Source of the DNA: Gammaproteobacteria bacterium
GTDB lineage: Bacteria > Pseudomonadota > Gammaproteobacteria > Steroidobacterales > Steroidobacteraceae
Reading direction: 5' to 3'
Assembly: GCA_005878835.1 (NCBI GenBank)
Contig: VBMV01000093.1
Span: forward strand, 1-45,545
DNA: 45,545 nt
Both the position numbers and the translations under genes were made by a program. Below the pieces are notes generated by a model. It was not told the DNA's origin and did no database searches. It saw only the letters and a list, made by a program, of their open reading frames with translations. This document shows positions 38,348 to 45,545 of this stretch, piece by piece; position 1 is the first letter of the stretch; each line of letters starts with the position of its first letter.

Positions 38348-39591
38348 ACCCTAAACAACGAATTGCGCTTGCCGCCGGCACGTTCCTCCTGCTCGGAGTT
38401 CTTGCCTGGCTGGGCTGGTGGTACCACTCCGGACAGGCGGCACCCGGGCGGGCCGCCGGGACGCTGACGGTGAACGTCACCAGCCCGAATGACCTTGGGC
38501 CCGGCACGTTGCGGGAAGCACTGTTCGTCGTCGCCGCAGCCACCGGTAAGGCGAACGTCCTGATCAGGACCAAGAGCATCACGCTCAAGACCGCGCTGCC
38601 GCCGCTCATGAATTTGCACGGCGTGCGGATCGTCGGCGAATCGCCCGGCGTCGAGATCGACGCGCAGGGAGTTGCCGATGCACCGGTGTTCGACGTCACC
38701 GGCGCCAACACCTCGCTCGAAGGCCTGGTGCTGCGCAATTGCCGGGCGGCGGCCATCCTGGTGCGCGCCGCGCATTTCCATCTGCAGTCGAGCACCATTG
38801 AATCCTGTAACGTCGGCGTGGAAGTCGCCGAAAACGCCAGCAACATCCTCATCGAGCACAATCGTTTCGCGAACGACCGGGTCGGAGTGCGCTTCACGGC
38901 CCCGAATCGCGACACGATAGTGGCCGGCAACAGCTTCATACAGGACAAGGTGGCGGGTCTATGGGCAGTGCGCGGCGAGGGGGGCGCCAGGGGCGGCGGC
39001 GCCATCACCGTTCGCGACAACCACTTCAACGGCGATGGCAGCGGCGTCGTGGCCGGCAACGTTGCGATACTCGTCGAGCGCAACGACTTCGCCAATGCTC
39101 CCGACGGCGCGGTGCACCTGATCGGTGCCGGCGCGGTCATTCGCGGCAACCACATCGGTGGCGAGGCGCCGATGGGCATAATCGCGGAAAATGCCCGCGA
39201 CGCGATCATCGACGGCAATGAGCTCGAGCATCTTACGGCCTACGCCATCATGGTGCGTGGCTCGGCCAACGCGCTGCTGCGCGCCAACCGTGTGCACAAC
39301 TGCGGCTACGGTATTGCCTTCGTGCTCGGCGATCGTGCTCACCCCAGCACTGCCGTTGACAACACCATCATCGAACCGAAGTTCAACGGCATCGACGTGA
39401 TCGGAGATTCACCGATCCTGCGACACAACCAGGTGCTGCAACCGCACCTGTTCGCGCTGCACGTGGTCGATTTTCAGCAACCCGGTGCTCAGAACGTGCG
39501 GTCGCAGCCATTTCTGGAGGGCAACAATTTCCGCGCGGATGCGCTGCAAGTCGACAACGGCCCGGTTCCAGCAACGGCGCGACCGCAATGA
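38344..39591 (+). CDS. Membrane-anchored right-handed beta-helix protein
   Basis: The 415-residue protein has an N-terminal membrane segment (ALAAGTFLLLGVLAWLGWW, about 8-26), so the rest is periplasmic. It begins with the N-cap motif of many beta-helix proteins (SPNDLGPGTLREAL), followed by about a dozen coils with the parallel beta-helix pattern of G-x-x-I-x-x-N-x-(I/F) (for example ILIEHNRFANDRVGV, AVIRGNHIGG, AIIDGNELEH). The family includes AlgG epimerase, NosD and polysaccharide lyases. I do not see a specific catalytic signature that would separate them. In a glycosyltransferase operon, an AlgG-like polymer-modifying or protecting role is the best guess. Confidence 0.85.
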   Translation: MNPKQRIALAAGTFLLLGVLAWLGWWYHSGQAAPGRAAGTLTVNVTSPNDLGPGTLREALFVVAAATGKANVLIRTKSITLKTALPPLMNLHGVRIVGESPGVEIDAQGVADAPVFDVTGANTSLEGLVLRNCRAAAILVRAAHFHLQSSTIESCNVGVEVAENASNILIEHNRFANDRVGVRFTAPNRDTIVAGNSFIQDKVAGLWAVRGEGGARGGGAITVRDNHFNGDGSGVVAGNVAILVERNDFANAPDGAVHLIGAGAVIRGNHIGGEAPMGIIAENARDAIIDGNELEHLTAYAIMVRGSANALLRANRVHNCGYGIAFVLGDRAHPSTAVDNTIIEPKFNGIDVIGDSPILRHNQVLQPHLFALHVVDFQQPGAQNVRSQPFLEGNNFRADALQVDNGPVPATARPQ

Positions 39592-40985
39592 ATGACGGCT
39601 ACCGGACACAGCTGCTGCCGGCGTTGTTATGGCACGATCCGCGCATTCACCCGCTCGACGACACGTGGTTACTGACGATATTCACCATCGTGCCGGCGAT
39701 CGCGCTGCCCTGGTTCAACAGTGGGCTGCAGATCGACTTTGTCGCCACCACCATGGGGCTGCTGACTCTCGGGGCAATCCACCTCGCCTTCACGGTCTTG
39801 TCCAGTCGGGAGACCCGCCACCCGATTCGGCTCACGCGCACGCTCACGGCCCTGCACACGCTCGGCGTCATCACGGTGGCGTTCATCTGGCAGCACGCCG
39901 GCGGTGTGCAGAACCCGCTCTTTCTGCTGGTGTTCGCGCTGCCGGTCATCGGCGCCATCTTTCTTTCACGCTGGCAGCCGTATCTCATGGCCACGCTGGC
40001 TGCAGTCATGGTCGCGCTCATGGCTTCGAGCCAGGCACCCGAGTTGCGCTGGTATGCACCGGCGGGGCTGAGCGCGGCAGCAGACTGGCTGGGCGGCGTC
40101 CTCGTCAAGGCAACGGGTGCCGGCAGTCTGCCGTTCGCGGGCTTCTACGCGCCCGCGGCGTACTTTGTCATACTGCTCGAAGCGTTCGTGATCATGTTGT
40201 TCGGCTGCGCGGTCGCGGCGGAGTATCTCGCCGGCATCTTCGAGCGACTGCGTGGGCAGGCCGCCTCTGCCCGCGCTGAAACGGCGCGCAGTCAGGCGCT
40301 GTGGTCCGCGCTCCTGGAACAGCTGCCGCTGCCGGCGGTTCTGCTGGATGCCGATACGCACGAAGTCGTGGGTGCAAGCGCGCCCGCAGTGGCGAAGTTT
40401 TTCGGCGGTGAAGAGTCGGTGGTTGGCCGCGACTTCTTCCAGGCCATCCACTTCTCCTACCCGGAGGCCGTGCAGCAATTGATCGACGGCGCGGGTGGCG
40501 TGGAGCCACAGAGCATGGTTCGGTTGGGCGAACAACTGCTGGCAACCGAGGTGCGCGTGCAGCACCTCGCGCAGAATGGGCGCCGCCTGGCCCTGGTCGT
40601 GGTCAATGACACGACGGAGGCCCTGTGCGTGCGGGCCGCGCTCGACGTAGCCGAGCACGCCGCCCTGGTCGCAGACCCGCAGGGGCGCATCCTGGCGTTC
40701 AACAGGCCCGCTCGCGCGCTCTTCTCCGGGACCCAAGTCGGCGCCGAGGTGTCGGGCCTGCTGCCGCAATTCCAGCCGGGGACGCGCTGGTGGGATCCAG
40801 GGCTGAGCGGCCGTCGCAAGATGCATGTGACGGTCATGCGGCGCGTGTATCAGCTCACCACCTCGTCGGTGCCGCTGCCCGGCGAAGATACGCGGCTGTA
40901 CGTTGTCGCGTTCCTCCCGGTGGCGCGGGTCGCCGCGGCGGATCAAAGTCCCGTCGGCTCTACTACAGTGGTGGAGCGGCCTTGA
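39588..40985 (+). CDS. Membrane protein with RegB-like quinone box and PAS-like domains, no kinase
   Basis: The 465-residue protein has about six membrane helices in its first 215 residues. Between helices lies GGVQNPL (105-111), which matches the GGxxNPF ubiquinone-binding box of the RegB/PrrB redox kinases, with Leu for Phe, followed by the conserved-like LPVIGAIFL. Residues about 235-450 look like two PAS-like domains (for example PAVLLDADTHEVVGAS and AALVADPQGRILAFNRPARA). There is no His phosphoacceptor or ATPase domain, so this is not a kinase. It could detect the quinone redox state and pass it to a partner, for example the EAL protein in the same operon. This idea is inference. The start is ATG 39588, overlapping the previous stop (ATGA). 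Confidence 0.85.
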   Translation: MNDGYRTQLLPALLWHDPRIHPLDDTWLLTIFTIVPAIALPWFNSGLQIDFVATTMGLLTLGAIHLAFTVLSSRETRHPIRLTRTLTALHTLGVITVAFIWQHAGGVQNPLFLLVFALPVIGAIFLSRWQPYLMATLAAVMVALMASSQAPELRWYAPAGLSAAADWLGGVLVKATGAGSLPFAGFYAPAAYFVILLEAFVIMLFGCAVAAEYLAGIFERLRGQAASARAETARSQALWSALLEQLPLPAVLLDADTHEVVGASAPAVAKFFGGEESVVGRDFFQAIHFSYPEAVQQLIDGAGGVEPQSMVRLGEQLLATEVRVQHLAQNGRRLALVVVNDTTEALCVRAALDVAEHAALVADPQGRILAFNRPARALFSGTQVGAEVSGLLPQFQPGTRWWDPGLSGRRKMHVTVMRRVYQLTTSSVPLPGEDTRLYVVAFLPVARVAAADQSPVGSTTVVERP

Positions 40986-41803
40986 GCACCCGTGCAATCA
41001 CGGTGTGCGTGGCTGTGGCGCTACCCTGCGCCCAGGCCGCCGCGGTCGAGCCGCCCTCGCCATCACCCACCCCGGCGGCGGTGGCCGACCAGCGCCTGGT
41101 GTTCAGCACCAACGGATCGAGGCTGACGGGCGGGATCGGCGGGGGCGGCGGCTCAGCCTCCTGGGTGGGGGGCCTCGGCAACGGGACCGTGATCGGCGCG
41201 GGTGCCGAGTACCAGACGATCTCGAATTCCCATTGGACACTCGGCACCTTCAGCGGCGCGCTCGCGCCCGGGCTCAGGACCCACCTGTACCTCGAGGGTC
41301 GCGAGGGCGCGGGGGATGTCGGCGACCGCGCCTTCCACTATTCGCTCCTTGTCGCCGGCTTGCTCGAGCAGCTCACATCTGAGCTCTCCGTGCAGCTCGA
41401 GGAGCGCCGCATCGATATCGATAAGAGCCACGGCAACCTGCCCAAGCTCGGGCTTTCGTTCCAGGTCACACCCCAGCTCCTGGCTTCGATCTCGTACGCC
41501 GTTTCTCTCGGGGGCAATCTCGGCACCCACCTCGGAACGGGGCGCATTGACTACACCGGGCACAGCTTCAGCGCGATTGCCGGCATATCGGGCGGGCCGG
41601 TCGCGCCGGCGGTTCTCGACCTGAACGGGCTCGTGGTGGCGCCCGGCCCGCAGCTGCGCGAGGGTTTTGTCGGGGTCGGCAAGCCCCTGGGGCCCACCGA
41701 CTGGCTGCTCATCGGTGACTACCAGAACGTGGGTGGAACCAGGCGCACCAGCCTCTCGCTGACGTGCACCGTTCACCTGCACCCACCAGCTCAAGTGCCA
41801 TGA
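40982..41803 (+). CDS. Outer-membrane beta-barrel candidate
   Basis: The 273-residue protein starts at TTG 40982 in a TTGA overlap with the previous stop, with a signal peptide (ITVCVAVALPCAQAAA). The mature part begins with a Pro-rich stretch and then has strands with alternating polar and nonpolar residues (HWTLGTFSGALAPGLRTHLYLEGREG, split by short turns, KLGLSFQVTPQLLASISYAVSLGG), typical of a small outer-membrane barrel of perhaps 10-14 strands. There is no final Phe. It ends in a Pro-rich tail. I cannot tell an export channel from a structural protein. Position in the operon suggests an export port. Upstream GTG codons are not attractive starts. Confidence 0.7.
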   Translation: MSTRAITVCVAVALPCAQAAAVEPPSPSPTPAAVADQRLVFSTNGSRLTGGIGGGGGSASWVGGLGNGTVIGAGAEYQTISNSHWTLGTFSGALAPGLRTHLYLEGREGAGDVGDRAFHYSLLVAGLLEQLTSELSVQLEERRIDIDKSHGNLPKLGLSFQVTPQLLASISYAVSLGGNLGTHLGTGRIDYTGHSFSAIAGISGGPVAPAVLDLNGLVVAPGPQLREGFVGVGKPLGPTDWLLIGDYQNVGGTRRTSLSLTCTVHLHPPAQVP

Positions 41804-44223
41804 CCACGATCGACCTCAAACACCTTTCGCGATGGCTGCCCGCCACGCTGGTCGCGGCGGTGGTGCTGCTGGCGGGCGCGCGCCTGATCACCTTGAGCAT
41901 GCGTGACCACGCCGCGCAGATGCGCAGCGCGGCGCAGAGCACGGTGACGCGTGAGACGCGGCTGATCGAGGCCCAGCTCCAGGCGCTCACCGATCGCACC
42001 CGCGATGAGGCGCGCCGCGCGGCCCGCACGCTCGCGCAGGGCGCCGACTCCGCGCCGGCCGCCGGCGCGGGTCCCGGCCGGGGCGCCTTCTGGATGAGCG
42101 CCGGCGGCACGGTCGCGCGTGCCGGGGACGCCGACACGGCCGTGAGCCGGGCCCTGGCGAACGAATGGGCGGTGACGGCGGCGAGCGCGCGCGCGCCGAC
42201 CGGGATCTTCGGTCCGGTGCGCTACGGCAGCCAGTGGATCATCGCGGCGTACGCCCCCATCGAGGCCCCGCAGGCGAAGGCAGCGGCGGCCTCTCCCGCC
42301 TGGGCCGTGGGTTACCAGAGCCTCGACGCGCTGTTGGTGCGCGCGGGCTTCGGACGAGTGGTGAAGGACGGATTCGCCTTCCAGATCAACCAGACCGATC
42401 CGCTGACCCATGGGGTGAGAGAGCTCTTCGGGTCCCGCCCGGACATGCCGTCCGACGCGGTGGCGAGCGCGATTCGTGCGCCCGCGGCTTTCTCCCCGCC
42501 GAACGCCTCAGCCTACCTGCAGCTCGCGCTGCGGCCGCGGACGGGCTGGTACCCGACGGGCGACCTGGCGACCAGGACGGGTCTCCTTCTTCTGCTCGCC
42601 TGGGCGCTGGTGTTCGGCGCGCACGAGATGACGGCGAGCCTCGGCCGCATGCAAAGCGCGCTCGCGCAGGCGCGCAAACGGCTGCACGCGGTCAACGATC
42701 GCCTCGGCGCCGAGATCGAGCAGCACCAGGCGCTGCAGAGGAGCCTCGAGCATGCACGCTACCACGACCCCTTCACCGGGCTGCCGAACCGCCGCTACTT
42801 CATGGATCAACTTGATCGAGCCCTGCGCGAGTTGCGCAATCGACGCCGGCAGCGCATTGCGATAGTTCTGATCGACATTGACCGCTTCACGCTCATCAAC
42901 GACACGCTGGGTCACACCGCCGGCGATGAGCTGATGCTGCAGGTGGCGCAGCGCTTCGCCAAGGCGCTCGAGGGCGTGGAATGCGTGCTGGCCCGTTGGG
43001 GGAGCGAGCAGTTGGCCGTGCTCGTGCACGAGGTGCAGTCGCCCGCGGCCGCACACGCCATCACCACCGCGCTTCAAAACGCGCGCCAGGAGCCGTTCGC
43101 GCTGCGCCAGCACCGCGTGAAGATCGCCACGCGAGTGGGATTTACCTGCATCGACTCGGGGCTGCAGCGCGCCGAGGACGCGCTGCGTGAGGCGGACGTC
43201 GCCTTGTCGGTCGCCAAGCGGCAGCAGAATCAGCTCACCGTTGCATACACGCCGGGCATGGGCGGCGCCGCCGTGAGCCTGGTCAGTCTCGAGGCCGACC
43301 TGCATATCGCTCTCGAGCGCAACGAGTTCCGCCTGCTTTTCCAGCCCATCGTCGATCTGCGCGGCCAGCGCGTCGTGGGCGCGGAGGCACTGCTCAGGTG
43401 GCGGCATCCGGTGGAAGGCCTGTTGACGCCCAACGACTTCCTGCCCATCGCGGAGGAGGCCGGAGTGATCGTTCCGGTGACGCGTTGGATCATTCAGCGA
43501 GTGTGCCGACTCGCGGCCGAGTGGCGCAGGCGCTTGCCGCAAGGCGTGAGCTTCTACATCAGCGTCAATCTTTCCGCGACGGTACTGCGCGATCCGGGGC
43601 TGCGCGACTACGTCGCGCGTGTGCTCGAGGAGACCCGCACGCCACCCGGGCATTTGAAGTTCGAGCTTACCGAAGGCGGTCTCATGAGCAACCTGAGCGC
43701 GGCGCGGGAAGCTCTCGACGCGTTGCACGGGATGGGTATCGAACTGATGCTGGACGATTTCGGGACCGGCTATTCATCGCTCAGTAACCTGCAGTTGTTC
43801 CCGTTCGACTATGTGAAGATCGATCGTCCATTCGTCAATCGCACCGGATCGGAGCGCGCCAACAATGCGATCACGTCGGCGATCCTGCAGATGACCTCCA
43901 GCCTGGGGTTGCGTGCCGTCGCGGAGGTCGTGGAAACGCAGGCGGCTGCGCAGGCTCTGCTGCAGATGGGGTGCAATTTCGGCCAGGGATACTTCTTCTC
44001 CGCACCCGTGGAAGCCGAGCAGGCCCTGGAGCAGTTGCGCCATTACGTGCCCCCGTCGACGACGGCCGTGCCCACAGTCCGGGCGGCAGCCGGCGATGCG
44101 GGCCAGGGCGCGGGCGACACCTTGGTGCTGGCGGATTCACCCACCGTGAAGGTGCCGGAATCACCGACCCTGGTACTGTCAGAGGACGAAATGAATGCGC
44201 AGCACACGGTTCAACGGCGATGA
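41800..44223 (+). CDS. Membrane GGDEF-EAL protein with degenerate GGDEF and apparently intact EAL domain
   Basis: The protein of 807 residues has TM1 (about 13-32), a large periplasmic region (about 35-255) and TM2 (about 260-275), then GGDEF (about 320-480) and EAL (about 495-745). At the cyclase site the motif reads WGSEQL (400-405) instead of GGDEF, and no I-site is present, so cyclase activity is not expected, though the nearby IDIDRF is kept. The EAL domain has EALLRW (529-534), NLSAT, ELTEGG, DDFGTGYSS (652-660), KIDR and GQGYFFSAP. The usual AEGVE reads AEVVE, with the Glu kept. It can be a phosphodiesterase or a receptor. Start ATG 41800 (ATGA overlap). An in-frame start at 41764 is ruled less likely. 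Confidence 0.93.
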   Translation: MTTIDLKHLSRWLPATLVAAVVLLAGARLITLSMRDHAAQMRSAAQSTVTRETRLIEAQLQALTDRTRDEARRAARTLAQGADSAPAAGAGPGRGAFWMSAGGTVARAGDADTAVSRALANEWAVTAASARAPTGIFGPVRYGSQWIIAAYAPIEAPQAKAAAASPAWAVGYQSLDALLVRAGFGRVVKDGFAFQINQTDPLTHGVRELFGSRPDMPSDAVASAIRAPAAFSPPNASAYLQLALRPRTGWYPTGDLATRTGLLLLLAWALVFGAHEMTASLGRMQSALAQARKRLHAVNDRLGAEIEQHQALQRSLEHARYHDPFTGLPNRRYFMDQLDRALRELRNRRRQRIAIVLIDIDRFTLINDTLGHTAGDELMLQVAQRFAKALEGVECVLARWGSEQLAVLVHEVQSPAAAHAITTALQNARQEPFALRQHRVKIATRVGFTCIDSGLQRAEDALREADVALSVAKRQQNQLTVAYTPGMGGAAVSLVSLEADLHIALERNEFRLLFQPIVDLRGQRVVGAEALLRWRHPVEGLLTPNDFLPIAEEAGVIVPVTRWIIQRVCRLAAEWRRRLPQGVSFYISVNLSATVLRDPGLRDYVARVLEETRTPPGHLKFELTEGGLMSNLSAAREALDALHGMGIELMLDDFGTGYSSLSNLQLFPFDYVKIDRPFVNRTGSERANNAITSAILQMTSSLGLRAVAEVVETQAAAQALLQMGCNFGQGYFFSAPVEAEQALEQLRHYVPPSTTAVPTVRAAAGDAGQGAGDTLVLADSPTVKVPESPTLVLSEDEMNAQHTVQRR

Positions 44224-45545
44224 AGTCCCCGAGTCGCGAGCGCTTCGATGATGCCCAGCGCCCCTGGAGTCTGTTCGCGCTGTTCAGCGTGTGCGCACTG
44301 CTGGTGGGATGGATTGCGCTGTCGGCGACGACCGATGAGGGCGTCTCGTTACTGGTCTATGGATTGGCGAATCTGATCGTATTCACGGACGCGATCGATT
44401 TTGGGGTGCGACTCTACGTGCATCGGCGACATACCGCGGTCGCGTCCGAGCTCGGCGGCGGCGAAACGCATCTGCTGTCGATCGATCTCGCGGGCGCTCG
44501 AGGCGCCCGCACCGGCTCGGTACGCGTCCGGCCGTACGCGATCATCGCCTCGATATACAATCTCGAGGACGAGCTCGATGAGTTCATGGAGCGGCTGCAG
44601 CCGTACCGCGATCACATCTGGCTCATCAGCGACGGCTCGACCGACAAGACCGCGAAACGCCTGCAGCAGGCCGGCTGGCGGTGCCTCGACGAGGAGGTGA
44701 ACCGCCACAAGCCGGGGGCGCTGCGTCACCTGCTCGCGACGCTGCCGCCGCGGGTCGAGACCGTCATGGTCATCGATCCCGATGTCAGGATCTGCGGCCG
44801 GCACGAGGGCAGTGTCGTCGATCTCGAGCGCGCCATCGCAGACCTTCAGCGATCGGGGGCCGCGGCAGCCTGCCCGCGCATCGCGATCGAGCGGGACGGC
44901 TTTCTGGCGCGGTTTCAGGCGCTGGAGTACACCCTGTGCTTCATGGTCGGGCGGCGCAGTCTCGCCGACTACGGCGTCACCTCCGGCGTCTCCATTTACC
45001 GGCGCGACGCGCTCGAGTGGGCGCTCGCGCAGCATTCAATGTCGATCTACGCCGAGGATCTCGAGAATACCGTGATCCTGCTGCACGCCGGTGAGCGCAT
45101 CTACTACGACGGCCGGCTGGTGGTGAGCACCCACGGGCCGCACACTGTGCGCCGCTGGTACTCGCAGCGGGTGGGCTGGTACTACGGCTTCCTCAGGCTA
45201 TACACGCAGCGTACGCGCGAGCTGTGGCGTATCGGGCGGCGTGCTCCCTTTGCAATGTACAACTTCATCGGCTACATGGGCGTGCTCGGACTCGGGCTGC
45301 ACGTGCTCAGGATCGCGAGCGCAGCGCTGCTGCTCGTGAGCGCCGCGGCGATACTCGACGGTCTATTCGCGTTGGGTCTACTGCCTACGGGCCGAGCGAT
45401 CAACCCGGTGGCCTTCGCGGGCGCGATCGGCAGCTACCTGGTCCTCGCTGTGATCGCGCTGTTCACGGTCGTGCCCAGACGCGAGCGCGCGTACGTAGGA
45501 CCCATCCTGCCGATCTACTTCCTCTATGTCCTCGCGCACATCGTT
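44220..45545 (+). CDS. Membrane family 2 glycosyltransferase (truncated at window edge)
   Basis: The first 442 residues are visible and the gene continues beyond the window. Two membrane helices (about 17-35 and 43-60) precede a GT-A domain with Asp138 in SDGSTDKT, K164PGALRH, the DxD motif DPD (186-188), and the acceptor-side AED at 278-280 in place of the usual TED. The last processive-synthase motif, QxxRW in BcsA and HasA, reads QRVGW (316-320), so the Arg is replaced. More membrane helices follow. It overlaps the previous gene (ATGA). It probably makes or elongates a glycan at the inner membrane with a nucleotide-sugar donor. The QxxRW change leaves open whether it is processive. Confidence 0.9.
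   Translation, partial: MKSPSRERFDDAQRPWSLFALFSVCALLVGWIALSATTDEGVSLLVYGLANLIVFTDAIDFGVRLYVHRRHTAVASELGGGETHLLSIDLAGARGARTGSVRVRPYAIIASIYNLEDELDEFMERLQPYRDHIWLISDGSTDKTAKRLQQAGWRCLDEEVNRHKPGALRHLLATLPPRVETVMVIDPDVRICGRHEGSVVDLERAIADLQRSGAAAACPRIAIERDGFLARFQALEYTLCFMVGRRSLADYGVTSGVSIYRRDALEWALAQHSMSIYAEDLENTVILLHAGERIYYDGRLVVSTHGPHTVRRWYSQRVGWYYGFLRLYTQRTRELWRIGRRAPFAMYNFIGYMGVLGLGLHVLRIASAALLLVSAAAILDGLFALGLLPTGRAINPVAFAGAIGSYLVLAVIALFTVVPRRERAYVGPILPIYFLYVLAHIV

Overview
The window looks like chromosomal DNA of a GC-rich Gammaproteobacterium. This is inferred from gene content, not from a marker gene: CysD plus fused CysNC, an RND pump, several c-di-GMP proteins, a periplasmic-type trehalase and a RegB-like sensor all fit the Nevskiales/Steroidobacterales/Xanthomonadales area. 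I found no rRNA, tRNA, insertion sequence, integrase, phage gene or CRISPR array. Genes are densely packed and many neighbours overlap by 4 bases.

Layout. 1-1602: end of an unknown gene and an exported two-DTG aspartic protease. 1812-5526: sulfate activation operon cysD-cysNC-cysQ. 5567-7695: thiolase followed by two overlapping Lrp/AsnC regulators. 7742-10807: arginine catabolism. A third Lrp/AsnC gene (with a small unknown gene) is divergent from ornithine cyclodeaminase and arginase, so arginine can go through ornithine to proline. 10985-14078: a dodecin-like protein, an Asp/Glu racemase-like protein and a prolyl oligopeptidase whose start overlaps that of the racemase. 14106-18254: an envelope group (SCO-like copper protein, coiled-coil porin and small PstS-like protein in one operon, plus a di-heme c-type protein). 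18549-22335: membrane histidine kinase and a REC-GGDEF-EAL regulator. 22463-26776: RND efflux permease and adaptor. 27432-33561: small unknown proteins, an exported alpha/beta hydrolase, an S10 carboxypeptidase, a trehalase and a DUF2937-type membrane protein.

33600 to the end is the most unusual part. A diguanylate cyclase (34141) and a PilZ protein (34935) precede a chain of seven genes, each starting inside the stop codon of the one before: B12-type radical SAM enzyme, SAM methyltransferase, membrane-anchored right-handed beta-helix protein, a membrane protein with a RegB-like quinone box and PAS-like domains but no kinase, an outer-membrane beta-barrel candidate, a membrane protein with degenerate GGDEF and apparently intact EAL domain, and a membrane family 2 glycosyltransferase cut off by the window edge. 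The part list (glycosyltransferase, beta-helix enzyme, outer-membrane barrel, c-di-GMP protein) recalls synthase-dependent exopolysaccharide systems such as alginate, cellulose or Pel, but I do not recognise the combination. I propose it as a candidate undescribed system making or exporting an envelope glycoconjugate under c-di-GMP and redox control. That function is inference.
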